Source of the DNA: Candidatus Thorarchaeota archaeon
GTDB taxonomy: Archaea; Asgardarchaeota; Thorarchaeia; Thorarchaeales; Thorarchaeaceae
Length of the DNA: 5,515 nt
Assembly: GCA_030642465.1 (NCBI GenBank)
Contig: DAOWNS010000133.1
Span: 1-5,515, forward strand
Reading direction: 5' to 3'
Notes under the pieces: generated by a model
What the model saw: only the letters and a program-made list of their open reading frames with translations
Database searches by the model: none
What the model was told of the DNA's origin: nothing
Shown here: piece after piece, positions 1 to 5,099 of the stretch
How positions within the stretch are numbered: position 1 is the stretch's first letter
Layout of the letters: each line of letters begins with the position of its first letter
Program-made: the position numbers and the translations under genes

Positions 1-1491
1 ACGAGCTGTGAAATACGCTGAAATGAATACAAGGGGGGTGCCGATTACGAACATTAACCAGTGAATTTGAAGAATCGGGAATATTGGAAAAATCCAGAAT
101 ATCAAGATACCAACGATTGCATAGAAAGTTAGAGAAACGAATGTCACCCAAATAGGCAGCTGTCCTCTGCTGTCCTGTAAGTATGCTCTGGGATTGGTAG
201 CCATCGCTCGCATTTCTTCTCGCATTGCTTCAATTGAGAAGAGAACCCCGTCTACTCGCTTACGCCTTGTTACTTCTGAGGCAATGTGCGGGGGTTCGAT
301 TGCAATTCCTTCGCTTTCCTCCTCAGGGCCAATCGAGGGCGCATCCACAGTTTCCTCGAACTCTTCTGGTTTTGTTTCCTTTTTCCTACTTGCGCGAACA
401 TCACTGGCCATGATTGATACAAACACGCCTATCGAAAGATAGAGAATCTCAGCTCGCTTCAGATGTTGCTCATACGTGATAGGCAGAGCCCCTTCGAGAA
501 AGATCCAAATTAGTATAGAAGCTATGCTGCCTACAAATATCACTATAGCTCGTTTCCAGCCAACGAAGAACCCTATGCTAGCAAGTAGTGGTGAGTTTGT
601 GATTCCTATCCACTCTGGGATGGCTCCAGCGGCAGGAATGATGGATTTGAACATGTTTGGAACCGCCATAAGGGAGCCCGGATTCGAGCCTTCAGCAATC
701 TTTGTTGCTCCAACCCAGGCCGCTGAAGCTCCAACTCCAATAAGCACAGTACGTTTGGCAGTCTTATCCAATCCCATTGAGATGATTGTTTCAGCCTGAG
801 GGCGCACCTGTGGCCATGGCTCGTCTTCAAAGCGTTCCTTGATAGGTACCAAGAGAAGCAAACCGAAAATCACACTTAATCCCGTTATAGCCACGATGAA
901 CGGGTACGTGATGAGAGCTGGTGCGACTTCAGGGGCGAATATTGCAATGGCTGGGATATTGAAGAGAATGCTTACGCTAATCAAGGCCGATGAGTTTGAG
1001 ATGGCCACAACAATTGTATTCTCTTCCTTCGTGTACTTACCCCGCGCGCTGAGAGCAATCGCACCAAGCATCTCGGCACCAACAATATAGACAACTCCTA
1101 CTTTGAGTGCTAGGTAGATACCCAAGAATGTGTAAATTAGACCAATAACAAGCCCTGTAATGATTGCGCGTTTGGTCAAGGGGAACTTGGGTTCAGTCAT
1201 GACGGCAACGTAGAGCATAATCCCCCCAATCGCCATGATGGCAACCTCTGATAGGAAACCCAGCATGACTGCGGCCATGGTGTAAGTTATTATGATTATC
1301 GTCAAAAAAGCAAGGTCCAGCTTTGTGGGTGGTTTTCGGGTCAATGAAGCAACAATCAGTACGATCTCTATGTAAATCGCAAGCCACACAAATGGATCGT
1401 TGTATCTCCCCATAGACATCGCGAAAAGTCCGTAGACAAGCCCCGCAAGGAACATCCCGGCCATTAGAGTTCTGGTTGACCTTGTTGGCAT
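1..1491 (-). CDS. OPT-family oligopeptide transporter, N-terminal part (runs off the left edge)
   Basis: Integral membrane transporter of the OPT family, whose members import oligopeptides or metal chelates with cations. The minus frame is open from ATG 1491 to base 1, giving 497 residues with no stop. The family signature lies at residues 108-147: a helix starting RAIITGLVIGL, then GIYLALKVG and a GAEMLGAI stretch. It is followed by EENTIVVAISNSSALIS (156-172), a VPIKERFEDEPWPQVRP re-entry segment (215-231) and SPLLASIGFFVGWKRA (300-315), all in OPT order. About 105 residues before the signature hold roughly four hydrophobic segments, and residues 364-447 form a charged, acidic cytoplasmic-type loop before further membrane helices. 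An in-frame TAG lies two codons upstream, so 1491 is the first possible ATG. GGAGG at 1505-1509 lies 13 bases before it, which is rather far; Met10 or Met13 are alternatives but lie further away. Family is confident; substrate is unknown. Confidence 0.85.
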   Translation of the reverse strand, partial: MPTRSTRTLMAGMFLAGLVYGLFAMSMGRYNDPFVWLAIYIEIVLIVASLTRKPPTKLDLAFLTIIIITYTMAAVMLGFLSEVAIMAIGGIMLYVAVMTEPKFPLTKRAIITGLVIGLIYTFLGIYLALKVGVVYIVGAEMLGAIALSARGKYTKEENTIVVAISNSSALISVSILFNIPAIAIFAPEVAPALITYPFIVAITGLSVIFGLLLLVPIKERFEDEPWPQVRPQAETIISMGLDKTAKRTVLIGVGASAAWVGATKIAEGSNPGSLMAVPNMFKSIIPAAGAIPEWIGITNSPLLASIGFFVGWKRAIVIFVGSIASILIWIFLEGALPITYEQHLKRAEILYLSIGVFVSIMASDVRASRKKETKPEEFEETVDAPSIGPEEESEGIAIEPPHIASEVTRRKRVDGVLFSIEAMREEMRAMATNPRAYLQDSRGQLPIWVTFVSLTFYAIVGILIFWIFPIFPILQIHWLMFVIGTPLVFISAYFTAR

Positions 1492-1592
1492 GTTCTACAG
1501 ATTTCCTCCAGTTCGAAAACCATTGTTCGTTTTTGTAGGTTGGGTTAGTTGTCAATCACGGACTTGAAGAGTAGACCTTCAAAACGACATCG

Positions 1593-1919
1593 TTATTTAT
1601 TGTTTTTGTCGGCCTGCAACATGCCAAGAACTCGGTCGGCCATTACTCCTCGTATCAGCAGCGTTTTAGCGCGTGATTTAGAGCCGCTGACCAAGATGAC
1701 ATCCGCAGTGGATAGTTTCAACAGCTTTGCGACCCGTTTCAAGAGCTCTGTGTTGGCCTTTCCCTCTCTTGCTGGAGCTCTAAGGTTCAGATTGACGGAC
1801 TCCACGCCAATCTCCGTAATGAAGGTTCGAGTTCTAGATCTTGGTTTTACAACCACTCTCAATAAGACGCCGTCTGCGGTATCTTCAACGACCATCTTGG
1901 GCATGTGAGTTGGGCACAT
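1593..1919 (-). CDS. DUF167 / YggU-family protein
   Basis: Small conserved protein of the DUF167 (YggU) family, found in bacteria, archaea and eukaryotes, with no settled biochemical role. From ATG 1919 it has 108 residues, close to the usual length of about 100. Family motifs are in order: GVLLRVVVKPRSR (17-29), LNLRAPAREGKAN (44-56) with the hallmark EGKAN, then ELLKRVAKLL, and VSGSKSRAKTLLI (77-89). The frame stays open to a GTG-type codon at 2081, but that would overlap the divergent profilin-like gene and run through its promoter, so it is rejected. ATGs at 1919, 1904 and 1895 are all possible; none has a clear SD sequence. 1919 is chosen because it lies about 30 bases after the start site expected from the TATA element at 1973-1982. 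The OPT gene follows 101 bases downstream on the same strand. Confidence 0.88.
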   Translation of the reverse strand: MCPTHMPKMVVEDTADGVLLRVVVKPRSRTRTFITEIGVESVNLNLRAPAREGKANTELLKRVAKLLKLSTADVILVSGSKSRAKTLLIRGVMADRVLGMLQADKNNK

Positions 1920-1968
1920 CGTACGCAATAAGAGTCTGTTCCATGAGCCTGGCTGAAGGCTATCAAGA

Positions 1969-1987
1969 ATTTCCTTATATGGGAAAT
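1969..1987. promoter_or_regulatory. Near-symmetric TATA element, probable shared divergent promoter
   Basis: The core TTATATG (1975-1981) is framed by perfect 6-base inverted arms ATTTCC (1969-1974) and GGAAAT (1982-1987). Read on plus, the TATA-like core lies about 63 bases before the profilin-like ATG at 2041. Read on minus it gives CCATATAAGG, about 55 bases before the DUF167 ATG at 1919. Both distances allow a transcription start some 25 bases from the TATA box with a leader of about 30-40 bases. This is the only good TATA candidate in the 121-base divergent gap. Because archaeal promoter direction is set by the element flanking TATA, the symmetry would permit firing both ways. That is inference. 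Confidence 0.5.
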
Positions 1988-2029
1988 CGCATCCTGAATT
2001 TCTTGAAGACCGTTTGATTGAGTTCAACG

Positions 2030-2036
2030 GGGTGAA
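2030..2036 (+). promoter_or_regulatory. Ribosome binding site that fixes the profilin-like start at 2041
   Basis: GGGTGAA contains the archaeal SD core GGTGA (2031-2035), five bases before ATG 2041. It decides against the in-frame TTG at 2014, which has no such element and would add nine residues (MIEFNGVNI) to the protein. Confidence 0.6.
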
Positions 2037-2040
2037 CATC

Positions 2041-2421
2041 ATGGGCGATCCTGTAATGGATGCATACACAAAGGCGTACAACGATTCCGGGAAGGCAATT
2101 CAAGCATTTGGAGTGGTCACCGGTGGCGGACAAGTATTGTGGCAGAGCGACAACTGGGACCTCAGTGCAGATGCCAAGGGTTTGGTTTCAGCAGTTACAA
2201 GTAGGGCTGCCAGCGTGATACAGAACCAAGTGAAGTACAGCACATTGAGAACGAGCCCAGAAAGTCTTGTGGCCAGGAATACCGGTGGTAATGGAACTCT
2301 AGTGTTGGCTAAGATTGAGGGTGACAAATGGGTAGTTGCTTGGGCTACCAAAGACGCCGCACCCGATGGAATCTACGTTGATGTAGATCGGGCTGCCAAG
2401 GCTCTTAAGGGCAAGGTCTGA
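2041..2421 (+). CDS. Profilin-like protein (Asgard-type), copy 1
   Basis: Probable archaeal profilin, a cytosolic actin-monomer-binding protein; Asgard profilins are known to act on actin. It has 126 residues, within the profilin range, and no signal peptide or membrane segment. The layout fits the fold: an N-terminal helix (5-15), a first strand pair AIQAFGVV and GQVLWQSDNWDL (19-41) comparable to the GSVWAQS region of eukaryotic profilins, a helix (42-60), and YSTLRTSPESLVARN (66-80). Then comes a glycine loop GGNG (82-85) before LVLAKIEGDKWVVAWAT (87-103), and a C-terminal helix VDVDRAAKALKG (113-124). The match is by pattern, without a search. The related roadblock/LC7 fold is the main alternative, but those proteins lack the WQ-x4-W pattern. 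The start at ATG 2041 is supported by GGTGA five bases upstream. The gene is divergent from the DUF167 gene, and its paralogue follows 99 bases downstream. Confidence 0.7.
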   Translation: MGDPVMDAYTKAYNDSGKAIQAFGVVTGGGQVLWQSDNWDLSADAKGLVSAVTSRAASVIQNQVKYSTLRTSPESLVARNTGGNGTLVLAKIEGDKWVVAWATKDAAPDGIYVDVDRAAKALKGKV

Positions 2422-2520
2422 TTAGTTTCAGCTTGAACGCAGGGGCCAGGGGACACCTCTATGGACTCTCCTTCCCCACGGTCTGAAGGTGCACTGTGAA
2501 TCAGTTTCGGTGGTAGTGTC

Positions 2521-2895
2521 ATGGGGTCGATTATTGAGGATGAATGGGCAAAGCTCTACTCCAGTAATGGCCGGATGCAGCGATTCGCCGTTTGCAGGGA
2601 AGCGATGATAGTCTGGCAAACTGGTAACTGGAATCTCGTGAACGATATTTCAGACCTAGCACAGGCTCCCACGAATGCGGCTGATAAAGTGAATGTTGAT
2701 GGGGTCACTTATCACAGGATAAGCTCCTCTTCTGATTCTTATGTGGCAACAGCTGAAAACAATCAAGGTCATTTCCTGATGGCTTCTGTCGATCGGACTG
2801 CTTGGCTGCTGGGTTGGGCCACACCTGAATCCATCCCCGAGTTGGCTGTTATCGACCTAGCAAGATCTGCGATCCGCCTCAAGGGATTAATCTGA
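2521..2895 (+). CDS. Profilin-like protein, diverged tandem copy 2
   Basis: 124-residue paralogue of the preceding gene. The two align without large gaps from residue 29 to the end: IVWQTGNWNL against VLWQSDNWDL, SYVATAENNQG against SLVARNTGGNG, AWLLGWAT against KWVVAWAT, and DLARSAIRLKGLI against DVDRAAKALKGKV. Most other positions differ, so this is an old duplication. Copy 2 lacks the GGNG loop and has NNQG there; the N-terminal helix is more acidic and contains Trp9 (EDEWAKLY), and Cys25 has no counterpart. The ATG is preceded by GGTGG (2509-2513) seven bases upstream, and an in-frame TGA at 2497 closes off longer starts. With 99 bases after copy 1 and no clear TATA box in the gap, co-transcription is likely. 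As in copy 1, a profilin fold is inferred; a different actin surface or partner is possible. Confidence 0.63.
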   Translation: MGSIIEDEWAKLYSSNGRMQRFAVCREAMIVWQTGNWNLVNDISDLAQAPTNAADKVNVDGVTYHRISSSSDSYVATAENNQGHFLMASVDRTAWLLGWATPESIPELAVIDLARSAIRLKGLI

Positions 2896-3058
2896 ACTCA
2901 TCTCACAAGCAGATTTCGTTTGAACTAATGCATTCATGTCGTTCGCCGGCTTTTCTTGATAAGCAGCTTCACATATCACGGATTCTCTATGTTGCACAAA
3001 GAATAAGAGGGTTTCCACATTTCTATACGCTTGGCTTCCTATTCGAGGGAACTAATCA

Positions 3059-3295
3059 ATGACGGTTGCAGCATTCATTCTGATCAAAATGCTCGGCGGT
3101 AACAATAGGGGCATTCTTGAAAAGCTCAAGGCCATGCCAGAAGTCGTGGAGGCTTACATCCTGTTCGGCGCCTGGGACTTGATAATTCATGCTGAATTTG
3201 CAGACAATGAAGCGATGAGTAACTTCGTTGTGGACAAGATAAAAACAGTTGAAGGCGTGGGTGAAACGCAGACTAACATCTGCGCATCAAAATAG
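3059..3295 (+). CDS. Stand-alone Lrp/AsnC effector-binding (RAM) domain protein
   Basis: A 78-residue protein consisting only of the AsnC/Lrp C-terminal ligand-binding domain (RAM, AsnC_trans_reg type). These fold as beta-alpha-beta-beta-alpha-beta, assemble into dimers or octamers, and in Lrp proteins bind amino acids at the dimer interface. Visible hallmarks are the first strand VAAFILIKM (3-11), helix NRGILEKLKAMPEV (16-29), VEAYILFGAWDLIIHAEF (30-47) with the conserved G-x-x-D, helix NEAMSNFVVDKI (50-61), and VEGVGETQTNI (64-74). No helix-turn-helix precedes it, so it cannot bind DNA alone; it may modulate a partner Lrp protein or act as a small-molecule sensor. GAGGGA (3045-3050) lies eight bases before the ATG. 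Possible TATA boxes are near 2971-2977 and 3022-3028. It converges with the winged-helix gene, with 91 bases between the stops. Specific ligand is unknown. Confidence 0.87.
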   Translation: MTVAAFILIKMLGGNNRGILEKLKAMPEVVEAYILFGAWDLIIHAEFADNEAMSNFVVDKIKTVEGVGETQTNICASK

Positions 3296-3386
3296 GTCCA
3301 GTTGATCGGTAGTCAAAGGAACCTCACAGCAACCCAATGGCGCTGCGCTTTGGTCCGCTGCATGCTACTGTACCTCTGAGGAGTCA

Positions 3387-4235
3387 CTAGGTGTCCGAGA
3401 ATAGTATCTCCTGCATCCTTCGCTGAATCCGCACATACTCTTCCGAGCCCATCGAGTAGATGTTCAACATCAATTCAAAAAGTTCCAATACCTCCGAGTC
3501 AGCTACATCACCTCGAATCATCTTGGCAATTTTTACGCGATGCTCCATCTGCAATTGAATGCTCTTTATCCACAACTCTTCAAGCTCATCGCCTTTCTCC
3601 GGGGATACATTGAGATCAAATATGCTTGAAATCTTCTCTCGCCCCGCAGAAACCTTGTGCTTGATGTGTTCCTCGTCAGCCGATGGATCCGCTCCAAGTA
3701 GCATGAATCCCTTGGCCGTACGACGGTAGTAGTCTGTGGTTCGCTTTCCTGTTGTGACTGTGCCGTATTTGATGACATAACCGCTATCAATCAGTTTGGG
3801 TAAGTGATGATACAGTTGATTCTTCGTAATGACTTCACAGCAGTCTGATTGGGTTGAGGCCTTAACAATCTCAACAACTGACATGATGTTACGTTTCACC
3901 ATTTTTTGTCGTATGATTCTCTCATTGGTTTCATCATTGAAATCCTCAGTTGTCTGAATATCATCAATGCCCTCCCTCAGCACCGAAACGATCTGAAACC
4001 TTACAGGTTCCGCAAGTTCATCGCATCTCTGCTTGTCATAGACAAACTCGACCTCTTTCTGAGGCTTCTTTCCCTCCTTTGTGAGAACGATGTCCTTCAG
4101 AGTGTCAGTTTTTTCTTCGAAGACTGTATTGATGTTGCCCAAGTTGACTGCCTCGCTTTCTACTGCATTTCCAAGTTGAACATCATGGTTTGCGTTATTT
4201 AAGTTTCTGGTACAAACCATTTGTTCGACACGCAT
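3387..4235 (-). CDS. ArsR-like winged-helix transcriptional regulator with N-terminal extension and insert
   Basis: Probable DNA-binding regulator of 282 residues. The winged-helix domain begins at CDELAEPVRFQIVSVLREG (71-89), the ArsR-type first helix. It continues through NIMSVVEIVKAS (117-128), the recognition-helix region TKNQLYHHLPKLIDSGYVIKYG (138-159), a basic wing TTGKRTTDYYRRT (161-173) and AKGFML. About 27 residues (90-116, acidic then basic) are inserted between the first and second helices, where ArsR proteins usually have a short turn. Residues 1-62 are polar with no recognisable domain. The C-terminal third (200-282) is helical and may dimerise or bind a ligand. The frame extends to GTG 4259, but that codon is inside the promoter; ATG 4235 is chosen as the first start after the expected transcription start, with a very short leader and no SD. 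ATG 4220 is possible. Clustered GGTTTG elements across its promoter suggest autoregulation (inference). Confidence 0.78.
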   Translation of the reverse strand: MRVEQMVCTRNLNNANHDVQLGNAVESEAVNLGNINTVFEEKTDTLKDIVLTKEGKKPQKEVEFVYDKQRCDELAEPVRFQIVSVLREGIDDIQTTEDFNDETNERIIRQKMVKRNIMSVVEIVKASTQSDCCEVITKNQLYHHLPKLIDSGYVIKYGTVTTGKRTTDYYRRTAKGFMLLGADPSADEEHIKHKVSAGREKISSIFDLNVSPEKGDELEELWIKSIQLQMEHRVKIAKMIRGDVADSEVLELFELMLNIYSMGSEEYVRIQRRMQEILFSDT

Positions 4236-4308
4236 TTCATATAGAATAGATTGGTACACAAACCTTATATGGGTTTATACCTCTACCATTGATAGCGGAA
4301 TGGTTTGC
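4185..4308. promoter_or_regulatory. Cluster of GGTTTG/CAAACC elements, candidate operator
   Basis: The hexamer GGTTTG occurs on plus at 4187-4192 and 4303-4308, and on minus (as CAAACC) at 4213-4218 and 4259-4264. That is four copies in about 125 bases, where chance would give well under one. ATGGTTTG (4185-4192) and CAAACCAT (4213-4220) form a perfect 8-base inverted repeat. TGGTACAAACC (4208-4218) and TGGTAC-AC-AAACC (4252-4264) are near-direct repeats. One copy abuts the TATA core. The placement, around the regulator's promoter and start, suits an autoregulatory operator; part of the cluster is inside the reading frame's N-terminus. Confidence 0.35.
4260..4280. promoter_or_regulatory. Second near-symmetric TATA element between the regulator and the micro-ORFs
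   Basis: AAACC (4260-4264) and GGTTT (4272-4276) flank TTATATG (4265-4271), the same plan as at 1969-1987. The 11 bases CCTTATATGGG are identical at both sites (1973-1983 and 4263-4273). On minus, CCATATAAGG lies about 30 bases before the regulator's ATG at 4235. On plus it precedes the first micro-ORF by about 70 bases, and an overlapping TTTATAC (4274-4280) could also serve the plus direction. Confidence 0.5.
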
Positions 4309-4340
4309 TTTACACACCTTCTAGCTAACGGTGAAACACA

Positions 4341-4448
4341 ATGGCACTGTCAAGAAATACACGGAATGCATCTGAAACTCAGAACGTAACGGCTGCCAAG
4401 GTCCTGTCGACCGGAGCGCTGTACTACGCATACATCTATCGGAGGTAA
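4341..4448 (+). CDS. Micro-ORF 1 of a tandem set, 35 residues, unknown function
   Basis: A 35-codon frame starting MALSRNTRN and ending STGALYYAYIYRR. The start is backed by GGTGA (4330-4334) six bases before the ATG, the same SD core used by the profilin-like gene. It is basic, with a likely C-terminal amphipathic or hydrophobic helix and a tyrosine-rich end; no signal peptide or known family is recognised. Reality is supported mainly by the next unit: aligned from the ends, both follow K-x-x-S-T-x-A-x-x-x-A-Y-x-Y-x-R before the stop, and both begin x-A-L. The unit is divergent from the winged-helix regulator across a TATA element, so it could be its target. At this length a chance frame cannot be excluded. 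Confidence 0.45.
   Translation: MALSRNTRNASETQNVTAAKVLSTGALYYAYIYRR
4441..4446 (+). promoter_or_regulatory. SD sequence inside the end of micro-ORF 1, pointing at a CTG start
   Basis: GGAGGT is the best SD match in this area and overlaps the last two codons and stop of micro-ORF 1. No ATG, GTG or TTG follows at a usable distance. The codon seven bases downstream is CTG (4454), which aligns with the ATG of units 1 and 3. Confidence 0.45.
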
Positions 4449-4453
4449 TAGAA

Positions 4454-4552
4454 CTGGCACTCGCAAAAACGATTGAAAACGAAAGGAAAGGTTTCCCGAA
4501 GAAGACTGTTTCAACGAGAGCAGTCGCACGCGCATATCTCTACAACCGATAG
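4454..4552 (+). CDS. Micro-ORF 2 of the tandem set, apparent CTG start, 32 residues
   Basis: A 32-codon frame reading x-ALAKTIENERKG and ending TVSTRAVARAYLYNR, then TAG. It resembles micro-ORF 1 at both ends: ALAK against ALSR, and KTVSTRAVARAYLYNR against KVLSTGALYYAYIYRR. It is strongly basic. The frame has no standard start; CTG 4454 sits where the other units have ATG and lies seven bases after a strong GGAGGT. Either CTG is used, which is rare in archaea, or an ATG was lost by mutation or a sequence error. Stop and next SD again overlap (TAG, then AGGGA), giving a compact head-to-tail arrangement that would suit translational coupling. Function unknown. Confidence 0.36.
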   Translation: MALAKTIENERKGFPKKTVSTRAVARAYLYNR

Positions 4553-4563
4553 AGGGAATTGGA

Positions 4564-4640
4564 ATGGTCCTCGATAACAATCCCGTTCAGTTCTGAAGAC
4601 AAGGGCGACAGTCCTCGCCGCACTCAAACTCATTCTATGA
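4564..4640 (+). pseudogene. Micro-ORF unit 3, frameshifted or degenerate
   Basis: ATG 4564 follows GAGGGA (4552-4557) by six bases and opens MVLDNNPVQF before TGA at 4594-4596. The 20 bases ending in CTCG here match those around the start of unit 2 at 14 positions, and the ATG aligns with unit 2's CTG. A shifted frame from 4593 then reads LKTRATVLAALKLIL to TGA at 4638, recalling the KT-x-TRA part of unit 2 only loosely. It looks like a third unit broken by a small indel. A genuine 10-residue peptide or chance resemblance remain possible. Confidence 0.22.
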
Positions 4641-4643
4641 TCA

Positions 4644-4665
4644 CACGTGAGGAAGCTTTCACGTG
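4644..4665. terminator. Hairpin between convergent genes
   Basis: CACGTGA (4644-4650) and TCACGTG (4659-4665) are a perfect inverted repeat; two further G-T pairs give a nine-pair stem with the four-base loop AAGC. A second pairing, GAAGCT (4652-4657) with AGCTTC (4679-4684), competes with it. It lies after the micro-ORF units and before the stop of the convergent small gene, a usual place for 3'-end structures. No U-run follows on plus, so intrinsic termination is unproven; a palindromic protein site is the alternative. Confidence 0.3.
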
Positions 4666-4702
4666 GGAAGCCACACGAGAGCTTCACTCTGATTCTTTGC
4701 AG

Positions 4703-4975
4703 TCATCTTGGCATTAAGATGAACTCAATCTCATGAAGCAAATCTGCAATTGCCTGACCCATATCCGTCAGCGCCAGATATGGATTTCCTCCTTCTCCAC
4801 GGAGTTGCAGCACTAATCCCGATTCTGTCAGCTCTCGCTTAATCTCCTCGAAGTCCAACTCCGACTCATGAATGGCCTCCAATGCCTCTCTCATTTCCTC
4901 TTCAAACCTGTCGCCCCACTTCAGCTGTAACAAGAGCTCCTTCACTCTAGGCTGGGAAATGTACTGTATATTCAT
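4703..4975 (-). CDS. Small winged-helix-like protein, unknown function
   Basis: A 90-residue, acidic protein from ATG 4975; no specific family is recognised. Residues 42-85 read like the recognition helix, wing and last helix of a winged-helix domain: FEEIKRELTESGLVLQLRG, GGNPYLALTDMGQAIADLLHEIE. The LT-x-x-G-x-x-I-A-x-L-L ending is typical of archaeal regulators. Residues 10-38 are predicted helical with many Glu, and could be a dimer helix. The frame also opens at TTG 5005 (ten more residues), but that lies only about 12 bases after the expected transcription start; neither start has an SD. It is divergent from the MFS transporter, which makes it a candidate regulator of that gene (inference). 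Confidence 0.58.
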   Translation of the reverse strand: MNIQYISQPRVKELLLQLKWGDRFEEEMREALEAIHESELDFEEIKRELTESGLVLQLRGEGGNPYLALTDMGQAIADLLHEIEFILMPR

Positions 4976-5037
4976 TGATGCATCGCTAGAGCGTGCGACA
5001 TGCAAGATATGAATCGTGCGCTATTGTGTCCAACAGT

Positions 5038-5049
5038 CCTTTATAGCGG
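5038..5049. promoter_or_regulatory. TATA element in the third divergent gap
   Basis: CCTTTATAGCGG contains TTTATA on plus (5040-5045), placing transcription start near 5068 and leaving a leader of about 30 bases that includes the SD of the transporter. On minus it reads CTATAAAGG, suitably placed for the small gene starting at 4975. No other good TATA candidate lies between the genes in the plus direction. Confidence 0.5.
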
Positions 5050-5086
5050 CTTTCCATATCCCAATTTTACGATTCGCACATCGAAA

Positions 5087-5094
5087 GGGAGTGA
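5087..5094 (+). promoter_or_regulatory. Ribosome binding site deciding a TTG start for the transporter
   Basis: GGGAGTGA is close to the archaeal SD GGAGGTGA and ends five bases before TTG 5100. The in-frame GTG at 5091 lies inside the SD itself and so is a poor start; the next in-frame ATG is 5160. Confidence 0.5.
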
Positions 5095-5099
5095 ATGGT

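Noticed and set aside
1193..1555. A 120-codon minus frame rich in His and Cys over the start of the OPT gene.
   Set aside because: Shadow of the OPT frame, which shows clear membrane helices and family motifs.
1973..1982. CCTTATATGG formally matches the CC(A/T)6GG CArG box of eukaryotic SRF, which controls actin-related genes, and sits before a profilin-like gene.
   Set aside because: MADS-box proteins are not known in archaea, the position fits a TATA box, and the same sequence occurs before an unrelated regulator at 4263.
1920..2081. Longer DUF167 frame reaching 2081.
   Set aside because: It would run through the divergent promoter and into the profilin-like gene; the family domain starts near residue 17 of the shorter version.
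2448..2480. Short inverted repeat GGGGA / TCCCC between the two profilin-like genes.
   Set aside because: Five-base arms with a loop of about 20 bases and no U-run; too weak to call a terminator.
2928..3062. A 44-codon frame from ATG 2928 whose TGA overlaps the ATG of the RAM gene.
   Set aside because: No SD, unremarkable residue content, and it covers the promoter and SD of the RAM gene; overlap of the stop is probably chance.
4350..4580. A 76-codon minus-strand frame opposite micro-ORFs 1 and 2.
   Set aside because: No SD, no recognisable domain, and the plus-strand units have SD sequences and mutual similarity.
4559..4717. A 52-codon plus frame from TTG 4559 through the hairpin.
   Set aside because: Only one base separates SD and start, it spans an inverted repeat and overlaps the convergent gene, and its composition is not protein-like.
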